DNA of 64,000 nucleotides from Leptodactylus fallax. Its lineage: Eukaryota > Chordata > Amphibia > Anura > Leptodactylidae. The translations under genes and the position numbers were made by a program. How positions within the stretch are numbered: position 1 is the first letter of the stretch; every line of letters begins with the position of its first letter. The DNA is taken from NCBI GenBank assembly GCA_947044405.1, contig CAMRHE010000168.1:3846001-3910000 (forward strand), read 5' to 3'. Below, piece after piece: positions 37,431 to 48,867 of the stretch. Under the pieces are notes generated by a model. The model searched no databases. It saw only the letters and a program-made list of their open reading frames with translations, and had not been told where the DNA came from.

Positions 37431-38182
37431 ATCCCCCCAACCTTTTCACCTCACAGATGTAAAACACTACTCGTACTATACGTACCTGTGTGGAGTTCTA
37501 TGAATGTTGCTTCGAAAAATCTGTCCCACTGTTTTATTTGGGCACCTTAGTACTTCACCTTCCAGAGAACTGATTTTGGAGATTTAAATTTTACAAACTG
37601 TTTTTGGCGCTGATTTTGCTTTTTACTGTTTCACTTTGATTGTATAGCTGGTTACTTTAGCTGGTTGAATAAAAAGCCTCCCCCGACAAAAAAAAGTGAT
37701 CAGATGTCCCCAAAGGTCTATTATGACCTTATGGGGACACAATATAAAAAAATAAATAAATAAAAAAAATGTAAATAAAATAATTAAAAAAATAAATAAA
37801 ATAATACGCCAATAAAACGCCGTTATTAAATGTTATAGCCCCACCACCGCCGACACTATACAAAATAAAAATTACCATAATAGAGAGAAAAAACTATTTT
37901 AGTAGAACTTTGTGTTATTGAATAAAAAAAAAGAAAAGTGAAAAACGGACACATTTTCCATCCTCTTTTGTTTATATTTTCCCGGATATAAAAAAAAAAA
38001 TTAAAAGACATGCAAAGATAAAAACAACATAAAAATAAAGCCTTATGTGTCACCGAAAAAAGACGCAGAATTAGTTGAATAACGCATATGATAAAACTGT
38101 TATAGCCCTCAAAACCGCACATACAAAAAAACCCGAAAATGTGTCTGGTCCTGGACTAGAAATTGGCCCAGTACTGAAGTGG
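37431..38182. repeat. A-rich interspersed repeat, no gene
   Basis: Contains a short hairpin around tgtccccaaaggtctattatgaccttatgggga (37706-37739) followed by A-rich runs. This is a common pattern in frog dispersed repeats. No coding signal. Confidence 0.4.
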
Positions 38183-39295
38183 TTAAAGGGGTTTTCCGGG
38201 AAATTTATTTATTTTTTTTTTTAAAAAAGCTCTGTTAGTGCTATTAATGGGTTAAATAAATGCACCCATATACCTTTAGAAGTGTTTTGAATAATTTCTG
38301 GGTGTCTCTGGGGAGATCCTGATATCTTCTGCATTTGTTTACATGGTTCAGCTTCTTGCTATGTAACTTCCACACTAACTCCCTCTCACCTTACTCCTCC
38401 CCTCCTTCCTCTCTCCCTTTCTCCTCTCTCTTTTCCTCCCTCCCATACACCCCCTCTCTGTCTCTCTAGCTCAGGGGTCCCCAACCACCGGTCCGCGGCC
38501 CGGGACTGGGCCGTTGGGGGTCTTTTGCCTGTCCGCGGGGTGGTGGGCTGGCCTGGGTAAACGCACATAATGCCGGGAGCCGCAGCTCCCACCATAGCTA
38601 ATGGCGGAGTCCGGATCTACAGTTCTGTACACCGAGGTCCCGCCAGAATGGCCCCGGTCTAGAGCACTGTTTAGAGTATAACCCAACCCCCATATGACCA
38701 AAAACCCCACCCCTAAACCGCAACACCACGCCCCCCAATCCCTGCCCCCCCTTGCCGGACCATTGTCGGGGAAGAGGTTGGGGACCGCTACTCTAGCTAT
38801 CCCGCCCACTACTAGCCCTTCCCTAGCAACCCAGCCCAACCCCCGACCCCATTATATAGTTACCTCTCTTCCTTCCATGGCTTCTTCCTGCGAATCGGCC
38901 CCTCCTCCTTTACTGATACTGCAGGCGCGCGCTCTTCTCACAGCGTTGGTCTGTTCTCTGCATCGATGATCCACCTCTACTGCACATGCGTGGGAGCTGC
39001 GCAGTAGAGGTGGATTATCGGCAGCAGTGCGCAGAGCAGCGCTGGGAGAAGCAGCAGCAGTCAGAAAAGGAGGAGTCGTCCCGTAGGAAGAAGGCTGGAA
39101 GGTAAGTGTGATGGAGTGGATGGGAGGGGAGTAGTAGTGACGATATGTTTCCGGAAATGGGGAAATGGATCGTCACCAGGTAATCAGAAAATGTCCCTAT
39201 ACATTTTTGATTAATTATGTTATTTAGAAAGTAGGAGGGGGGAGGGTTTTTAGATTTGTGTAGGGATTTCAATTTATCTCGGACAACCCCTTTAA
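38183..39295. mobile_element. Long Kolobok-type MITE forming a large hairpin
   Basis: TTAAAGGGGTTTTCCGGGAAAT at the left and its complement ending ACAACCCCTTTAA at the right, both on TTAA. The right third is an imperfect palindrome centred near 38992 whose arms (about 38870-38990 and 38995-39110) include atccacctctactgc / gcagtagaggtggat. A separate hAT element is inserted at 38472-38790. Without it the host element is about 790 bp. Confidence 0.75.
38472..38790. mobile_element. Non-autonomous hAT element with 8-bp target duplication
   Basis: Starts CAGGGGTCCCCAACC and ends GGTTGGGGACCGCTA, near-complementary hAT-type ends. Flanked by a perfect 8-bp duplication CTCTAGCT (38464-38471 and 38791-38798). 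Length 319 bp, no transposase. It sits inside the Kolobok MITE and is therefore the younger of the two. Confidence 0.88.
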
Positions 39296-39939
39296 TCCTC
39301 CACTGCCTATTACAGTTATAGGATACAGGACTATATCAGTTACTTTATTTGTTGCAATGAGACTCCTGATGAATCAAAAAAGTCCATAAACTTCACAAAG
39401 AAATAACTAAACACTGGGTATAGCCAAGCTAAGTCTGTAAGTTTGCCCCCAAATCCGTGGCAAATTCCGCCGTGTGAAATTACCCTAATTGTACCATCTG
39501 CCTACTTTATATAATTTATTGAGTGTATAGGCTGTACTGTTATTGTTTTCTTTTTTTTTTCAGATAAGTTATGTTTTTCTCCTTTCCCCTCCATGCCTTT
39601 CCTCCTTCCCACACCCTATTTTTTTTAATACCTTCCCTCTCCCCGTCATCATCCCTTGCATTACACACTATATTTGCTCCTTGTTCCCCCCTCCTTCCTT
39701 GTTTCCTTTTTGTAACTCTTTCATAAAAAAACTAAATAAAATAAAAAAAAAAAAAGATATATTTGTTATTTTTGAGTTATTTGGATTTGGTCTGTGATCT
39801 ATATTATTTTCATATAAGGCTATACCGTTTATCAGCACCCTGGCTTCATGTATATGTGTAGTCTATGCTTGTTTCTGCACACAAGACAAATAGACTAATT
39901 GAAGTTTCTGCTTTTGTCTATTTGAAAACTTACAGAAAA
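39296..39939. other. Unclassified non-coding, pyrimidine-rich
   Basis: A T/C-rich tract (39545-39720) followed by an A run near 39750. It could be a LINE 3' tail remnant, but no diagnostic sequence was recognised. Confidence 0.3.
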
Positions 39940-40202
39940 CGTTTGACCTCTGTCATTGCCAACAAAGGATATATAACAAAGTATTGAGATGAACTTTTGT
40001 TATTGACCAAATACTTATTTTCCACCATAATTTGCAAATAAATTCTTTAAAAATCAGACAATGTGATTTTCTGGATTTGTTTTCTCATTTTGTCTCTCAT
40101 AGTTGAGGTCTACCTATGATGTCAATTACAGGCCTCTCTCATCTTTTTAAGTGGGAGAACTTGCACAATTGGTGGCTGACTAAATACTTTTTTTCCCTAC
40201 TG
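39940..40202. mobile_element. Truncated end of a transposon-C-type Tc1
   Basis: From cctctgtcattgccaac to tttttccctactgta, this is the inverted counterpart of 10593-10860 (same phrases: ggatatataacaaagtattgag, ttattttccaccataatttgc, ggcctctctcatctttttaag). It holds the terminal repeat plus the last transposase codons only. Confidence 0.85.
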
Positions 40203-40214
40203 TACCTCTACATT

Positions 40215-40800
40215 GTTAGTGGTTGAAGTTTGTGATGAGGAAGGAAATAAGTAGATTGTCAGTGCATAAGGATGCTGGACTTGATCATATTAAACCTAGA
40301 GTTTTGAGTGTGTTGTTCAATCATGTGAGGTGATGGCTATAATATTTAATATGAGTTTGAGTCAGCAATAAGTTCTGAAATAGTGGAAGACATCATGAAT
40401 GATTCCAGTATTAAGTACTCCAGAAATCTAAAAGATTATCAAGTGGTGACATAAGTTAAAGGTAGTGCTGCTTTATTTGGTGTTCCAAGTGTACCTGTTC
40501 TATGACCCCTTGCAGTTTGCTTATAAACTGAGGATGGGAGTAGAAGACACCATTATTTCTTTGTTGAAGTGGATTTATTCCCATCTGGAAGGCTCTGGTC
40601 ACTTTTTTGATTTCTCAAATGCAAGGAATGTTAAGGGATAAGGTCAGGATTGATGTGAACCAGCTTATTGTGAATTGGGTTTATGATTATTTAACTTGCA
40701 GCATTTGGGAACTTGTTTATCAAAAATTGTACAGTTATGTGGATGTTTCGCAGGTTATGATGTTTGGTCCATTTCTTTTTACATTTTAAATATCGTATCC
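40215..40800 (+). pseudogene. Decayed non-LTR reverse transcriptase fragment
   Basis: Plus-strand translation with frame changes gives KDAGLDHIKPRVLSVLF (the fingers motif), PLQFAYKLRMGVEDTIISLL, KWIYSHLEGSGHFFDFSNA (palm motif A region, aspartate kept) and FGPFLFTF (remnant of the SPLLFILYT motif). It resembles vertebrate jockey/CR1-group LINE RTs. No intact frame. Confidence 0.6.
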
Positions 40801-41130
40801 TCAACAAAGTACTAGCCAACCGTCTGAATGGTGTCATCAACAGATCATCTATCCGGGCCAATCCAGTGGCATCCCTGGCCACAGGATCACAGACTTGCCC
40901 TGTGAAGGCCTACAACCTTCCTCAACACTACTGCCACCACACCACCATCCGAACAGCTTCTACCCTCCCCTACTGTCTCTATCTCCCTTCCCTCATAGAT
41001 TGTAAGTCCTTGCGGGCAGGGCCCTTAACCCCATTGCACAAGTTGTCATTGTTAGTAATGTACTTGTTTTGTGCAATCTATATAAACCCTCAAATGTAGA
41101 GAGTAACAATAATAATAATAATAATAAAAT
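40801..41130 (+). mobile_element. LINE 3'-end fragment with (TAA)n tail
   Basis: The segment attgtaagtccttgcgggcaggg...gtgcaatctatataaaccctcaaatgtag followed by (AATAAT)n matches in style the L2-family 3' UTR seen at 15990-16161. Coding sequence is absent. Confidence 0.55.
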
Positions 41131-41139
41131 GTGTATTTT

Positions 41140-41431
41140 GTTGTGTTTCTTTTTTGGGTGCAAGGGGGGGGGGGAAAAGGGGGGGGTCCTTTGCCTTTTT
41201 TTTCAAGGGGGGATTTTTTTCAATCTTGGAAAAATAAAAAAAATAAAAAAATCTGGGGTAAATTTTGGTGTTTTTTTGTTTTTTTTTTGGGGTCCCCTGT
41301 GTTGTTTTTTTTTTTGGCGGGGGGTTTTTTTTTTTTTTTTTTTAATCACCTCTTTTTTTCCCCCCCCCCTTTTTTTTTTTTTTTTATTTTTTTTTTTTTT
41401 AATATTATAGTGTCCCCTCCTTGTTTTTTTT
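41140..41431. other. Low-complexity T/G homopolymer stretch, probable consensus error
   Basis: Nearly all of this block is runs of T or G with scattered other bases, and it abuts the 5' LTR where the first ~8 LTR bases are replaced by G/T runs. ORFs made of Phe/Gly here are meaningless. Confidence 0.6.
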
Positions 41432-41866
41432 TTGGGGGGTTAAAACATAACTTGCACTATATTCTATACAGAAAGCACAAGAGTGTGGAATGTTCTGTAA
41501 ACAAGACTGCATAGTTGATAAGGACAGACTTGGAGTCTGGAGGAGATATCAACAGTTCTGCCGATTTCAGCAGAACTGGTATTCTTGGGAGGACATTTAG
41601 ATAAGGTGAAAAGGAAAACATCTGGGGTGATGGGTAAATGAACAAATTTGTGTGATAACGGAACTGGAAAGACCATATATGTATATTGATCACATGACTG
41701 TTATGTAATTGAGCTTGCTTTTAAAACTGTATTGAACTACGTAATAAAGTAGAAACGGTTCATACACGATAACTGTGTACGTCTTGTTTCCCGAGCGCTC
41801 GAAACTGGTTATTTATTTAATTAGGATTACGGTGACATCCATCCCGGGGGAACTTAACCCCCAACA
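41432..41866 (+). repeat. 5' LTR of the endogenous retrovirus
   Basis: Matches the 3' LTR from ttaaaacataacttgcacta onward and ends ...cccccaaca. AATAAA (41742-41747) lies near the probable R region. The expected start TGTAAGGG is corrupted into G/T runs. Compared with the 3' LTR, a 10-bp segment (atcacagtat) is absent near 41463. Confidence 0.9.
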
Positions 41867-41871
41867 GAAAT

Positions 41872-41889
41872 TGGCGCCCAACGTGGGGC
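41872..41889 (+). promoter_or_regulatory. Primer binding site, tRNA-Lys(1,2) type
   Basis: TGGCGCCCAACGTGGGGC lies 5 bases after the LTR end. From established knowledge this 18-mer is the complement of the 3' end of tRNA-Lys1,2, the primer of several betaretroviruses, lentiviruses such as visna, and spumaviruses. Confidence 0.9.
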
Positions 41890-41990
41890 CTCGAGATCGT
41901 CTGATGTGCAGCCGATAGAGTGCCGACCCACTCACCGATCGACTTGAGGACGGGACCAGAGGACCTCAGATAGATAAAAACAGTACTGTG

Positions 41991-41999
41991 AAGGTAAGC
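41991..41999 (+). promoter_or_regulatory. Candidate retroviral splice donor
   Basis: AAG|GTAAGC about 105 bp after the primer site fits the donor consensus and the usual position of the major donor that joins leader to env. A second GTAAGC lies at about 42065. Confidence 0.5.
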
Positions 42000-42672
42000 C
42001 TTTGATCTTGCCAATTAGTATATCTGAGGTTCCTGTGTGTCTATTCTCTGTATCGATGAGTGAGGTAAGCTGCTGCATGCTTATATGACATCTCGATGCC
42101 AATTGTATAGTACGGAAGAACCTAAAAGGGACATGTCACCTGTAAATGATATGGAAATTGTTTTCTTTGCTTTTTGTCTTACCTGTTTACCTGTCTACTG
42201 ATGTTTGCATGTTACCTGTGTTATAAGGTATAAGGCTGCAAAGAATGGGGAAAAGTTCTCTATTCTTAACCCCTAGAGTTTAGAGTTGCGGACAAGGTTC
42301 CGAACTGAGAAGCACAGAGTGATTGAAAAGTCCTTGTTTTGGAAAACTAGCCTCCAGCCGTGCCTGGACGGTCAAGGTCGAATGGGACCTGAGTAGTAGC
42401 ACGAAGGACTTAGTAGAATCCGCGCGAAGAAGTGCGTGTAGTGATTTGGGAGTGTTTTGGTAAGGGGACACAGGCAGAAAGTTGAGCCTGTGGAAGCCAA
42501 TTGAGGCATTGCCCTGAGCACTACTCCTGAACTTGCACAAGTAGAGTAGTTCATAGAAGACAGAAGAGTCTGTCTGGGAGTTCTCACTAAGTAGTCATAA
42601 GTGACCCTCTATTGTCTCAAAGGTTGCCCTAGAGGAGTGAGAGACTCATCGGCTGATTAGCTACCAGCCAAG

Positions 42673-42903
42673 ATGGGGAAGGGACCATCTAAGATATGGT
42701 ACACCCCATGTGAACTAATAGAGATAGGGGAAGGGAAAGAAGTAGCCGCACAGGTAAAGAAAATCCTAAAAAGAGCAGGAATACACAAAACTGGGTTAGT
42801 AGACAGTAAGTTTTGGGATCAGTGGAGATTAGATCATGCGGGATTGATTCAGGACAATAAGTTGCAAAGAGGCATATATGGAAGGAAGGAAGCAATAGAA
42901 TAG
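42673..42903 (+). pseudogene. gag: Retroviral gag, N-terminal matrix remnant
   Basis: A 76-codon frame starting MGKGPSKIW, with Gly2 as expected for the myristoylated matrix protein that targets Gag to the plasma membrane. It is basic and helical in character (EVAAQVKKILKRAGI, KFWDQWRLDH). A stop at 42901 ends it. A Pro/Ser/Asn-rich stretch (GDDSSGNNESPPPHSENQ) follows to about 42995 in a shifted frame. No capsid major homology region or zinc knuckle was found downstream, so most of gag is deleted or unrecognisable. Confidence 0.7.
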
Positions 42904-42999
42904 AAAAAGGCAGTGCAGAGCTCCAAGAAGGAAGGTCAAAGGGGATGATAGTTCAGGAAATAATGAATCACCCCCACCTCACTCCGAGAATCAGGCTTG

Positions 43000-43159
43000 A
43001 AGGGAGACATCCCCCTTCTCAGTATTATTGTTTAATATAACCCATCTTATCTCCCAGTTCTGTATGAAATATTACTTACTTTAACAAAACACTCAGAGAA
43101 TCTTATATAGTGCAAAGAGAAAAACTGTCCACCATCGGTATGATGTTTATTGGATTATG

Positions 43160-43206
<47 letters not shown>

Positions 43207-43930
43207 AACCCTGTATTTGTAATATTCATTCTGTTTATATCAATGCCAGGATTCAACTTTTATGCTTTTTGTAAAATTAAATCCGCTTTCAGGAAATGTC
43301 CCCTAAAAAGAAGAAAGTAGGATATTGTGATGTTCCACAGGGGTTCAACTTTTGGTTGGAATCCAGTGAAGAAAATTTTAAAGTTTGGCAATTTTCCCTT
43401 ATGGTAACCTGAAGTACAATTCAGGGGTTTTGAACACCTGTGGTAATGACAAAAGGTGGGGTTTGGGAAATATTTGAAAATTGTACAAAAATAGTAATAT
43501 GTAATTTTGGTGTCAGTATTAACTGCTATCTGCTTGAATTGTATTCCTGTATTCTGTTGTAGCGCTCTGCAGATGTTCTGCAGGGAATAACCAAAACATT
43601 AATTGACTGCCAAGTAGCTCCAAGGACGTTGTATCTGATATGATGCGCACGCAGAAAATCACAAGCTGAACATGATACTGTGTTACCCAGTAATGTTACA
43701 TGTCAATTATTACAAAGTGAAACTTGGCTTTGGGCCTCCGGGGTCCGCAGCCTGTGTATGATGACTATTTATGCCCAAAGGGAAAATATTTTGATAAAAG
43801 TGTTAGCCTAAGGTTAAATGGAAAGTAAGGTACAATGACAATATATATGTGTAAAATATTCAAGAACATATTCAAACATATGAAATTATGTCTTGTACTA
43901 TGTTATGTGAATTTATTGTCTTGCCTGTTA
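43000..43930. other. Degenerate gag-pro region of the retrovirus with a (TA)n tract
   Basis: No capsid, nucleocapsid or protease active site is readable. A (TA)n microsatellite of about 22 units occupies 43159-43203. Either the capsid-coding region was lost and replaced by unrelated sequence, or it has decayed past recognition. Confidence 0.45.
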
Positions 43931-43974
43931 TCACCTGAAGTAAGGTATCTGTTAAAAGAGAGAAAGGTGAATCA

Positions 43975-46900
43975 GTGGAAGTTTATGGAAGACTTCTCAC
44001 TAAAACGGTGGATGCTTTAGATCAAACTGATCCTGTAGAAACCTCATTTCAGGGTAGCAGGATACTCACTAGGTATTTAGTCTCAGACACATCAGATAAC
44101 ATTCTTGGTACAGATGTGATGGGAGTATTAGGTTGTAATATCATGTTACATTCCTCAGGAGAAGCATTTGTAAAAGTCACACATACTAACCATGAGATTT
44201 TGTGTTTGTTATCTGCTGAGTTAAGTACACCAAATTGTATTTTTGTCCTCACTGAAGAAGAAAATGTACTGTTATCCCAAGTGCCAACAGCATTATGGGC
44301 AACTGGGAAGACAGATTTAGGTAAATTGGATGTATCCCCTGTTATGGTAACCCTGAAACCTGGTGCTCAGCCACCCAGGATTAAACAATATCCTCTGACC
44401 CATGCCCAAGAGGATGCCATAGCGGTAACCATAGTGGAATTAGTGAAAGCAGAGGCATTGAAGGAATGCACTTCTGTAGCAAACACTCCTCTTTTCCCAG
44501 TGAAGAAAAAGGGCAAAAAGGGAGAACCAGACACATACCGTATGGTTCATGATCTTAGGGAATTGAATAAAGTAACACTACTTGAAACCCCAGTGGTACC
44601 TAACCCACACACCCTGCTGTCAGCTGTCCCCACAGGTACCACCTGGTACAGTTGTGTAGATCTTTCCAATGCATATTTTTCCAATGCCTTTACACCCCGA
44701 TTGCCAGTATTTGTTTTCATTTACATTCAGGGGTAAACAGTACACTTGGACAGTACTACCACAAGGGGCGCAAAACAGTCCTAACCAATTCACAAGGTGT
44801 TTTACACTTATTATGAGTACTTGGTATTTTCCACATGATGATGTTGTTCTGTTACAATATGTTGACGATCTTCTTCTTTGTGCTCCAGACAAACCAACCT
44901 GTGAAGCGTCAACCATCAGCCTGTTGTGTTTCCTCTACCAGAACGGCTGCAAGGCCAACAAGGACAAGTTGCAATTTTGCAAACAAAAAGTGGTGTTCCT
45001 GGGACACTGTCTCGGCCAGGGTACCAAACACCTGTCAGATGAGAGGACCAAGGTGGTGAGAGAGATGCAGGTGCCAGCCTCTCATGCACAGCTACGTACC
45101 TTCTTGGGATTGGTATCCTACTGTAGGCCATGGATCAGATCTGCATCTCTGACCATGCAACCTCTGTACGATAGCCTCTCCTCAAAGCCATTCAGCCTCA
45201 CACCTGAGGCCTTGGATGCGTTTTATCAGCTGAAGTTGCAGATAGTCAGTGCTCCGGCCCTAGGCCTACCTGACTATCAGAAACCTTTTCAGCTCTACGT
45301 GACTGAGATGATAGGGCATGCAACTGCAGTTCTCACACAACAACACATTACAGCTCATGGTTAGATGCTGTAAGCCAGGGGGACATCCTCCTGTGTGCGG
45401 GTTGTCCTCTCGGTACAAGCATTGCTTGACAAAAGCTCAGACATTGTCCTAGATCATTTATTGGTTGTGTATACACCATGACACACTCATGACATCCATG
45501 CTATCCTCACACAGGTAGACAGACGTCACGTTTCTTTGGCACGGCAGTGCAAAATGGAATTTGCTCTGCAGTCCTCCTCAAACATCTCTTTTCAACGCTG
45601 TTTAACTTTGAATCCTGCAACTCTTCTTCCTGTAGGAGTTCATGATTCAAAAGGGGGAGTGGAAGATGAGTTATTTTTAAATTCCCTCTCTGAAGAAGAA
45701 CTGTTTGACAGCCAGCATGAACATGATTGCGTGGCTCTTATGTCACAGGAAACAGTGGGATTTGACCATGTCACGGATGTGCCGTTACAAAATCCTGATT
45801 ATGAGATGTTTGTGGACGGCTCAAGGTACCTGACAGATGAAGGCAAATTTGTTACTGGGTATGCTGTAGTCACTGAACATGACATCATAGTCCAAGAAGC
45901 TCTTCCACCACACGTCAGCCCAAGAAGCTGAGCTCAAAGCCCTTATGGAGGCTTGTAAGGTAGCCAAAGGTAGAACAGCCAACATATACACTGACTCCAG
46001 GTATGCTTTTGGCATTGCACATGATTATGGTCCAATATGGAGGGCAAGGAACTTCCTAACGGCCCAGGGCAAGCCAATTAAAGATGGAGATGTGGTAAGT
46101 CGACTGATGGAGGCCATACTGCTCCCAAAGCAGCTGGCAATTGTGAAAGTCAGACCTCACGCAAAAGGAAGGGACCCTGAAAGCTGTGGAAATGAGAGAG
46201 CTGACATAGCAGCCAAGGCTGCAGCACTACTGGCCAGAAGGGGTCCCAACCAGGTGAGCAAAATGGACATTGACCTAGCAGACCCAAAAGGGCTGTACTC
46301 AAAGGTCACCAGTGTGGAAATTGAAAGATGGAGAAAAGCAGGTGCTACAGACGGTGATGGTATGTGGAAAATGGGGGATCGATTATGTCTGCCCGCAGCA
46401 GTCTACCCCCAGATGGCTGGCTTGGCCCACGGTAAGGTGCATGCCTCTCGAAATGCCATGGAGTCATTAGTGGGTAAATTATGGTTTGCCCCAGGTTTTG
46501 GAAGAGCTGCTAGTAACCACGTAAAAGCATGTCACATATGTGCTCTACACAACCCAGGACAGGTAGTTAAAACACCCACCAAGTGTACACCAAAATCCCT
46601 GTACCCATTTCAGAGAGTACAGATAGATTACATACAGTTGCCTAAGTCTGGAACATACGAGTATGTATTGGTCTGTGTGGATCTGTTTTCAGGATGGCCT
46701 GAGGCCTACCCTGTGAGCAAAGCAACCGCACAAGCAACTGCCAAGAAACTGATGTCTGAGCTTGTGTGCAGGTTTGGAGTGCCCGAGGTGATTGAGTCTG
46801 ACAGAGGTACACATTTCACAGGTGAGATAATGAAAGAAATAATGTCTGCACTAGGGATTGAGCAAGCTTTCCACACACCCTACCATCCTCAGAGTTCAGG

Positions 46901-47393
46901 CAAAGTGGAAAGGTTGAATGGCACACTCAAATTAAAGATCCAAAAAGCGATAGCAGAGACAGGGAAGCCCTGGCCTGAGTGTCTATCTTTAGCCCTTTAC
47001 TCAGTAAGAACCACCCCTAACTGGAGGACAGGGTTGTCACCATTTGAAATATTGTTTGGAAGTGCGCCCAAAACAGGGTTATACTTCCCTCAGACGTTAC
47101 AGCTTAACTATGACAGTATTTCTAGCTATGTGCAGAGTTTGTGCCAGAAATTGAGAGAAACACATAAACAAGTGTTCTCTTCTATTCCACACCCTTCTGA
47201 TTTTTCAGGAACGCATAGCTTGCAGCCTGGTGATTGGGTGGTCGTGAAAAGACACACTAGGAAGTCTCTTGAACCCAGGTATGACGGTCCCTTCCAAGTA
47301 CTGCTGACAACTGCCACTTCAGTAAAATTGGAGGGAAAACCCACCTGGATACACGCTTCACATTGCAAGAAAGTTGAAGCACCATCAAAATGA
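43975..47393 (+). pseudogene. pol: Retroviral pol (protease end, RT, RNase H, integrase), frameshifted
   Basis: The first frame (43975-44736) has the protease C-terminal motif (ILGTDVMGVLGCNIML) and the RT fingers (VKKKGKKGEPDTYRMVHDLR). The second (44669-45364) has VLPQGAQNSPNQF, the catalytic LQYVDDLLL at about 44855, and a thumb region. The RNase H starts FVDGSRYLTDEG (45536-45931) and continues with IYTDSRYAFGIAHDYG and HAKG..SCGNERADIAAK. The 45945-47393 frame (482 codons) then reads through an HHCC zinc-binding region, IDYIQL, ESDRGTHF and SGKVERLNGT (the DDE triad), and a C-terminal GDWVVVKRHTRKSL SH3-like domain. Breaks lie near 44700, 45362-45535 and 45930; the protease aspartate is not seen. 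Confidence 0.88.
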
Positions 47394-47738
47394 AAACACA
47401 ACACTTGCTGATGTTTGCTGGATGCCTTTTAATAATATGGACCTGGTTTGAACTTTACAGGAAAAAAAAGACAGCCCAAATCGGGGAGTAAGGGAGCTGG
47501 AGGAACACATATGGAGAACAAAAGAGAATATGTGGTTATATTTGGCCCGAGTATTAAACATGACAGAATTTTGTTTGAGAAATGCATATTCCAGTAATGT
47601 GTTAGAAACTTGTTTGATTGCAGTGCCGACTTCTGTTGCAGTATGGACTAAATTGTTGAAACTTCAGTTAAATGATACTCTTTTACAGGAAGCTGATCTC
47701 CATGTGCATGCAGATTGGATAAGTCCTTATTATGCTTG
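47391..47738 (+). pseudogene. env: Retroviral env, 5' part (start of surface subunit)
   Basis: ATG 47391 overlaps the end of pol and begins a short leader with a hydrophobic core (LLMFAGCLLIIW), which meets a stop near 47490. From 47530 another frame carries cysteines and N-glycosylation motifs expected of a surface subunit (NMTEFC, LNDT). It runs into the gypsy LTR at 47739. The reading frame at the break is in phase with the env frame that resumes at 61538. The Env of such viruses mediates entry, but this copy is broken. Confidence 0.75.
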
Positions 47739-48748
47739 TGTAGCCCTATTTGGGGGGGGGGGGTATGAGTATTATCCCTCCCGCAACAGACTCTGGCGCT
47801 GACCTGTGTGTATAATGGGACCTGAAGCCTTCGCTGAAGGGAAGAGTGGGAACATATATGAAATATATCAGTGCCTCCACCCAGGATAGAGCCTCTGTAT
47901 TACAGGGAGGATCTCTTCCTGGGACTTACCCATGAAGTACAGTTAGTAGCCTTAACAAGGATCACTGTACTAATCTCACAGTCTGAAGAATACATACAGA
48001 TACCACATAAGGTTATAACAGTAGCTTTATAAGAATCAACAGGGTAATAATACATACATAAAATATACTCAGAACACAGCAATACTACAACAACCAGCAA
48101 GTCCTCAACCGTCTTAGGTTATATACCCGGGTATATATATAAATATATAGCAAGAGTCCAGTGCACAATACCTCCAGGCAACAGAAGAGATGCAGGGGCC
48201 CCTGTGGATGACTGTGGATCCTCGGATTCTTCCAGGAGATGACAGACAGCCGATCAGGAGATGATGATGATGGTGAGATTCTTCACAGGCAGCAAACAGG
48301 GCGACGGTGACGGCAGTAGATACAGGCCTGACTACCCTAACACTGAGTCCTTAACCTGCCAGCTAAACTACTAGTGCCACCGGGCCTCTAACTAGCTAGT
48401 TGGCCTTCGGAAGCCTAACCTATCACTGCCCTGAACTATATATATATATATGGATCCCTAACTACGGTTACTAGCTAGGTCCTGTGAGTATATAGGGGGT
48501 AACACATACCTAACTATATACTGTGAAGTAAAGAGGAACAAGTGGCTCTTAGACTCCCCCAGACACAACATGTCTGTCTCAGCAGCTCTGCTCACATCTC
48601 TCCCCCCAGCAGCTCTGCCTCACATGTGTCTGACTCACTGTATTTACAAAACAAAACTTGCACTAAATGCCTGGGGTCTCTGAAGCCAAACTGCAGGGGC
48701 AAAGAAGCCAGATACATTATATACTAGTAGAAATGGCAGTTCCCTACA
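47739..48748 (-). repeat. Gypsy LTR A (3' LTR of body 1)
   Basis: 1,010 bp, TGTAG...CTACA. It contains a 12-nt G run near its left edge, a TATA-rich palindromic core (tatacccgggtatatatata) and a (TA)n stretch. It reads ...gcagtagatacaggc where LTRs B and C have ...gatgcaggc. The minus-strand polypurine tract lies just inside, at 48749-48767. Confidence 0.9.
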
Positions 48749-48767
48749 CTCTCCCTCTGGTGAAATC
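48749..48767 (-). promoter_or_regulatory. Polypurine tract of gypsy body 1
   Basis: The minus strand reads gatttcaccagagggagag directly before the LTR, a purine-rich primer site for plus-strand synthesis. The same sequence precedes LTR B in body 2 (55141-55159). Confidence 0.7.
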
Positions 48768-48867
48768 TTTACGTCACGTCAAAGACATACAAAGTCATAG
48801 TATACAGTCAACATTACCAATGACAATATCAATATGGTTGCTTTTGCATTTACAGAGTCACAACAGG

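Noticed and set aside
41069..41514. Two ~113-127-codon ORFs rich in Phe and Gly
   Set aside because: Translations of T/G homopolymer runs that look like consensus error.
47900..48100. Small ORF repeated in all three gypsy LTRs
   Set aside because: Its presence in each LTR follows from LTR identity. There is no family motif, and it is antisense to no known gene.
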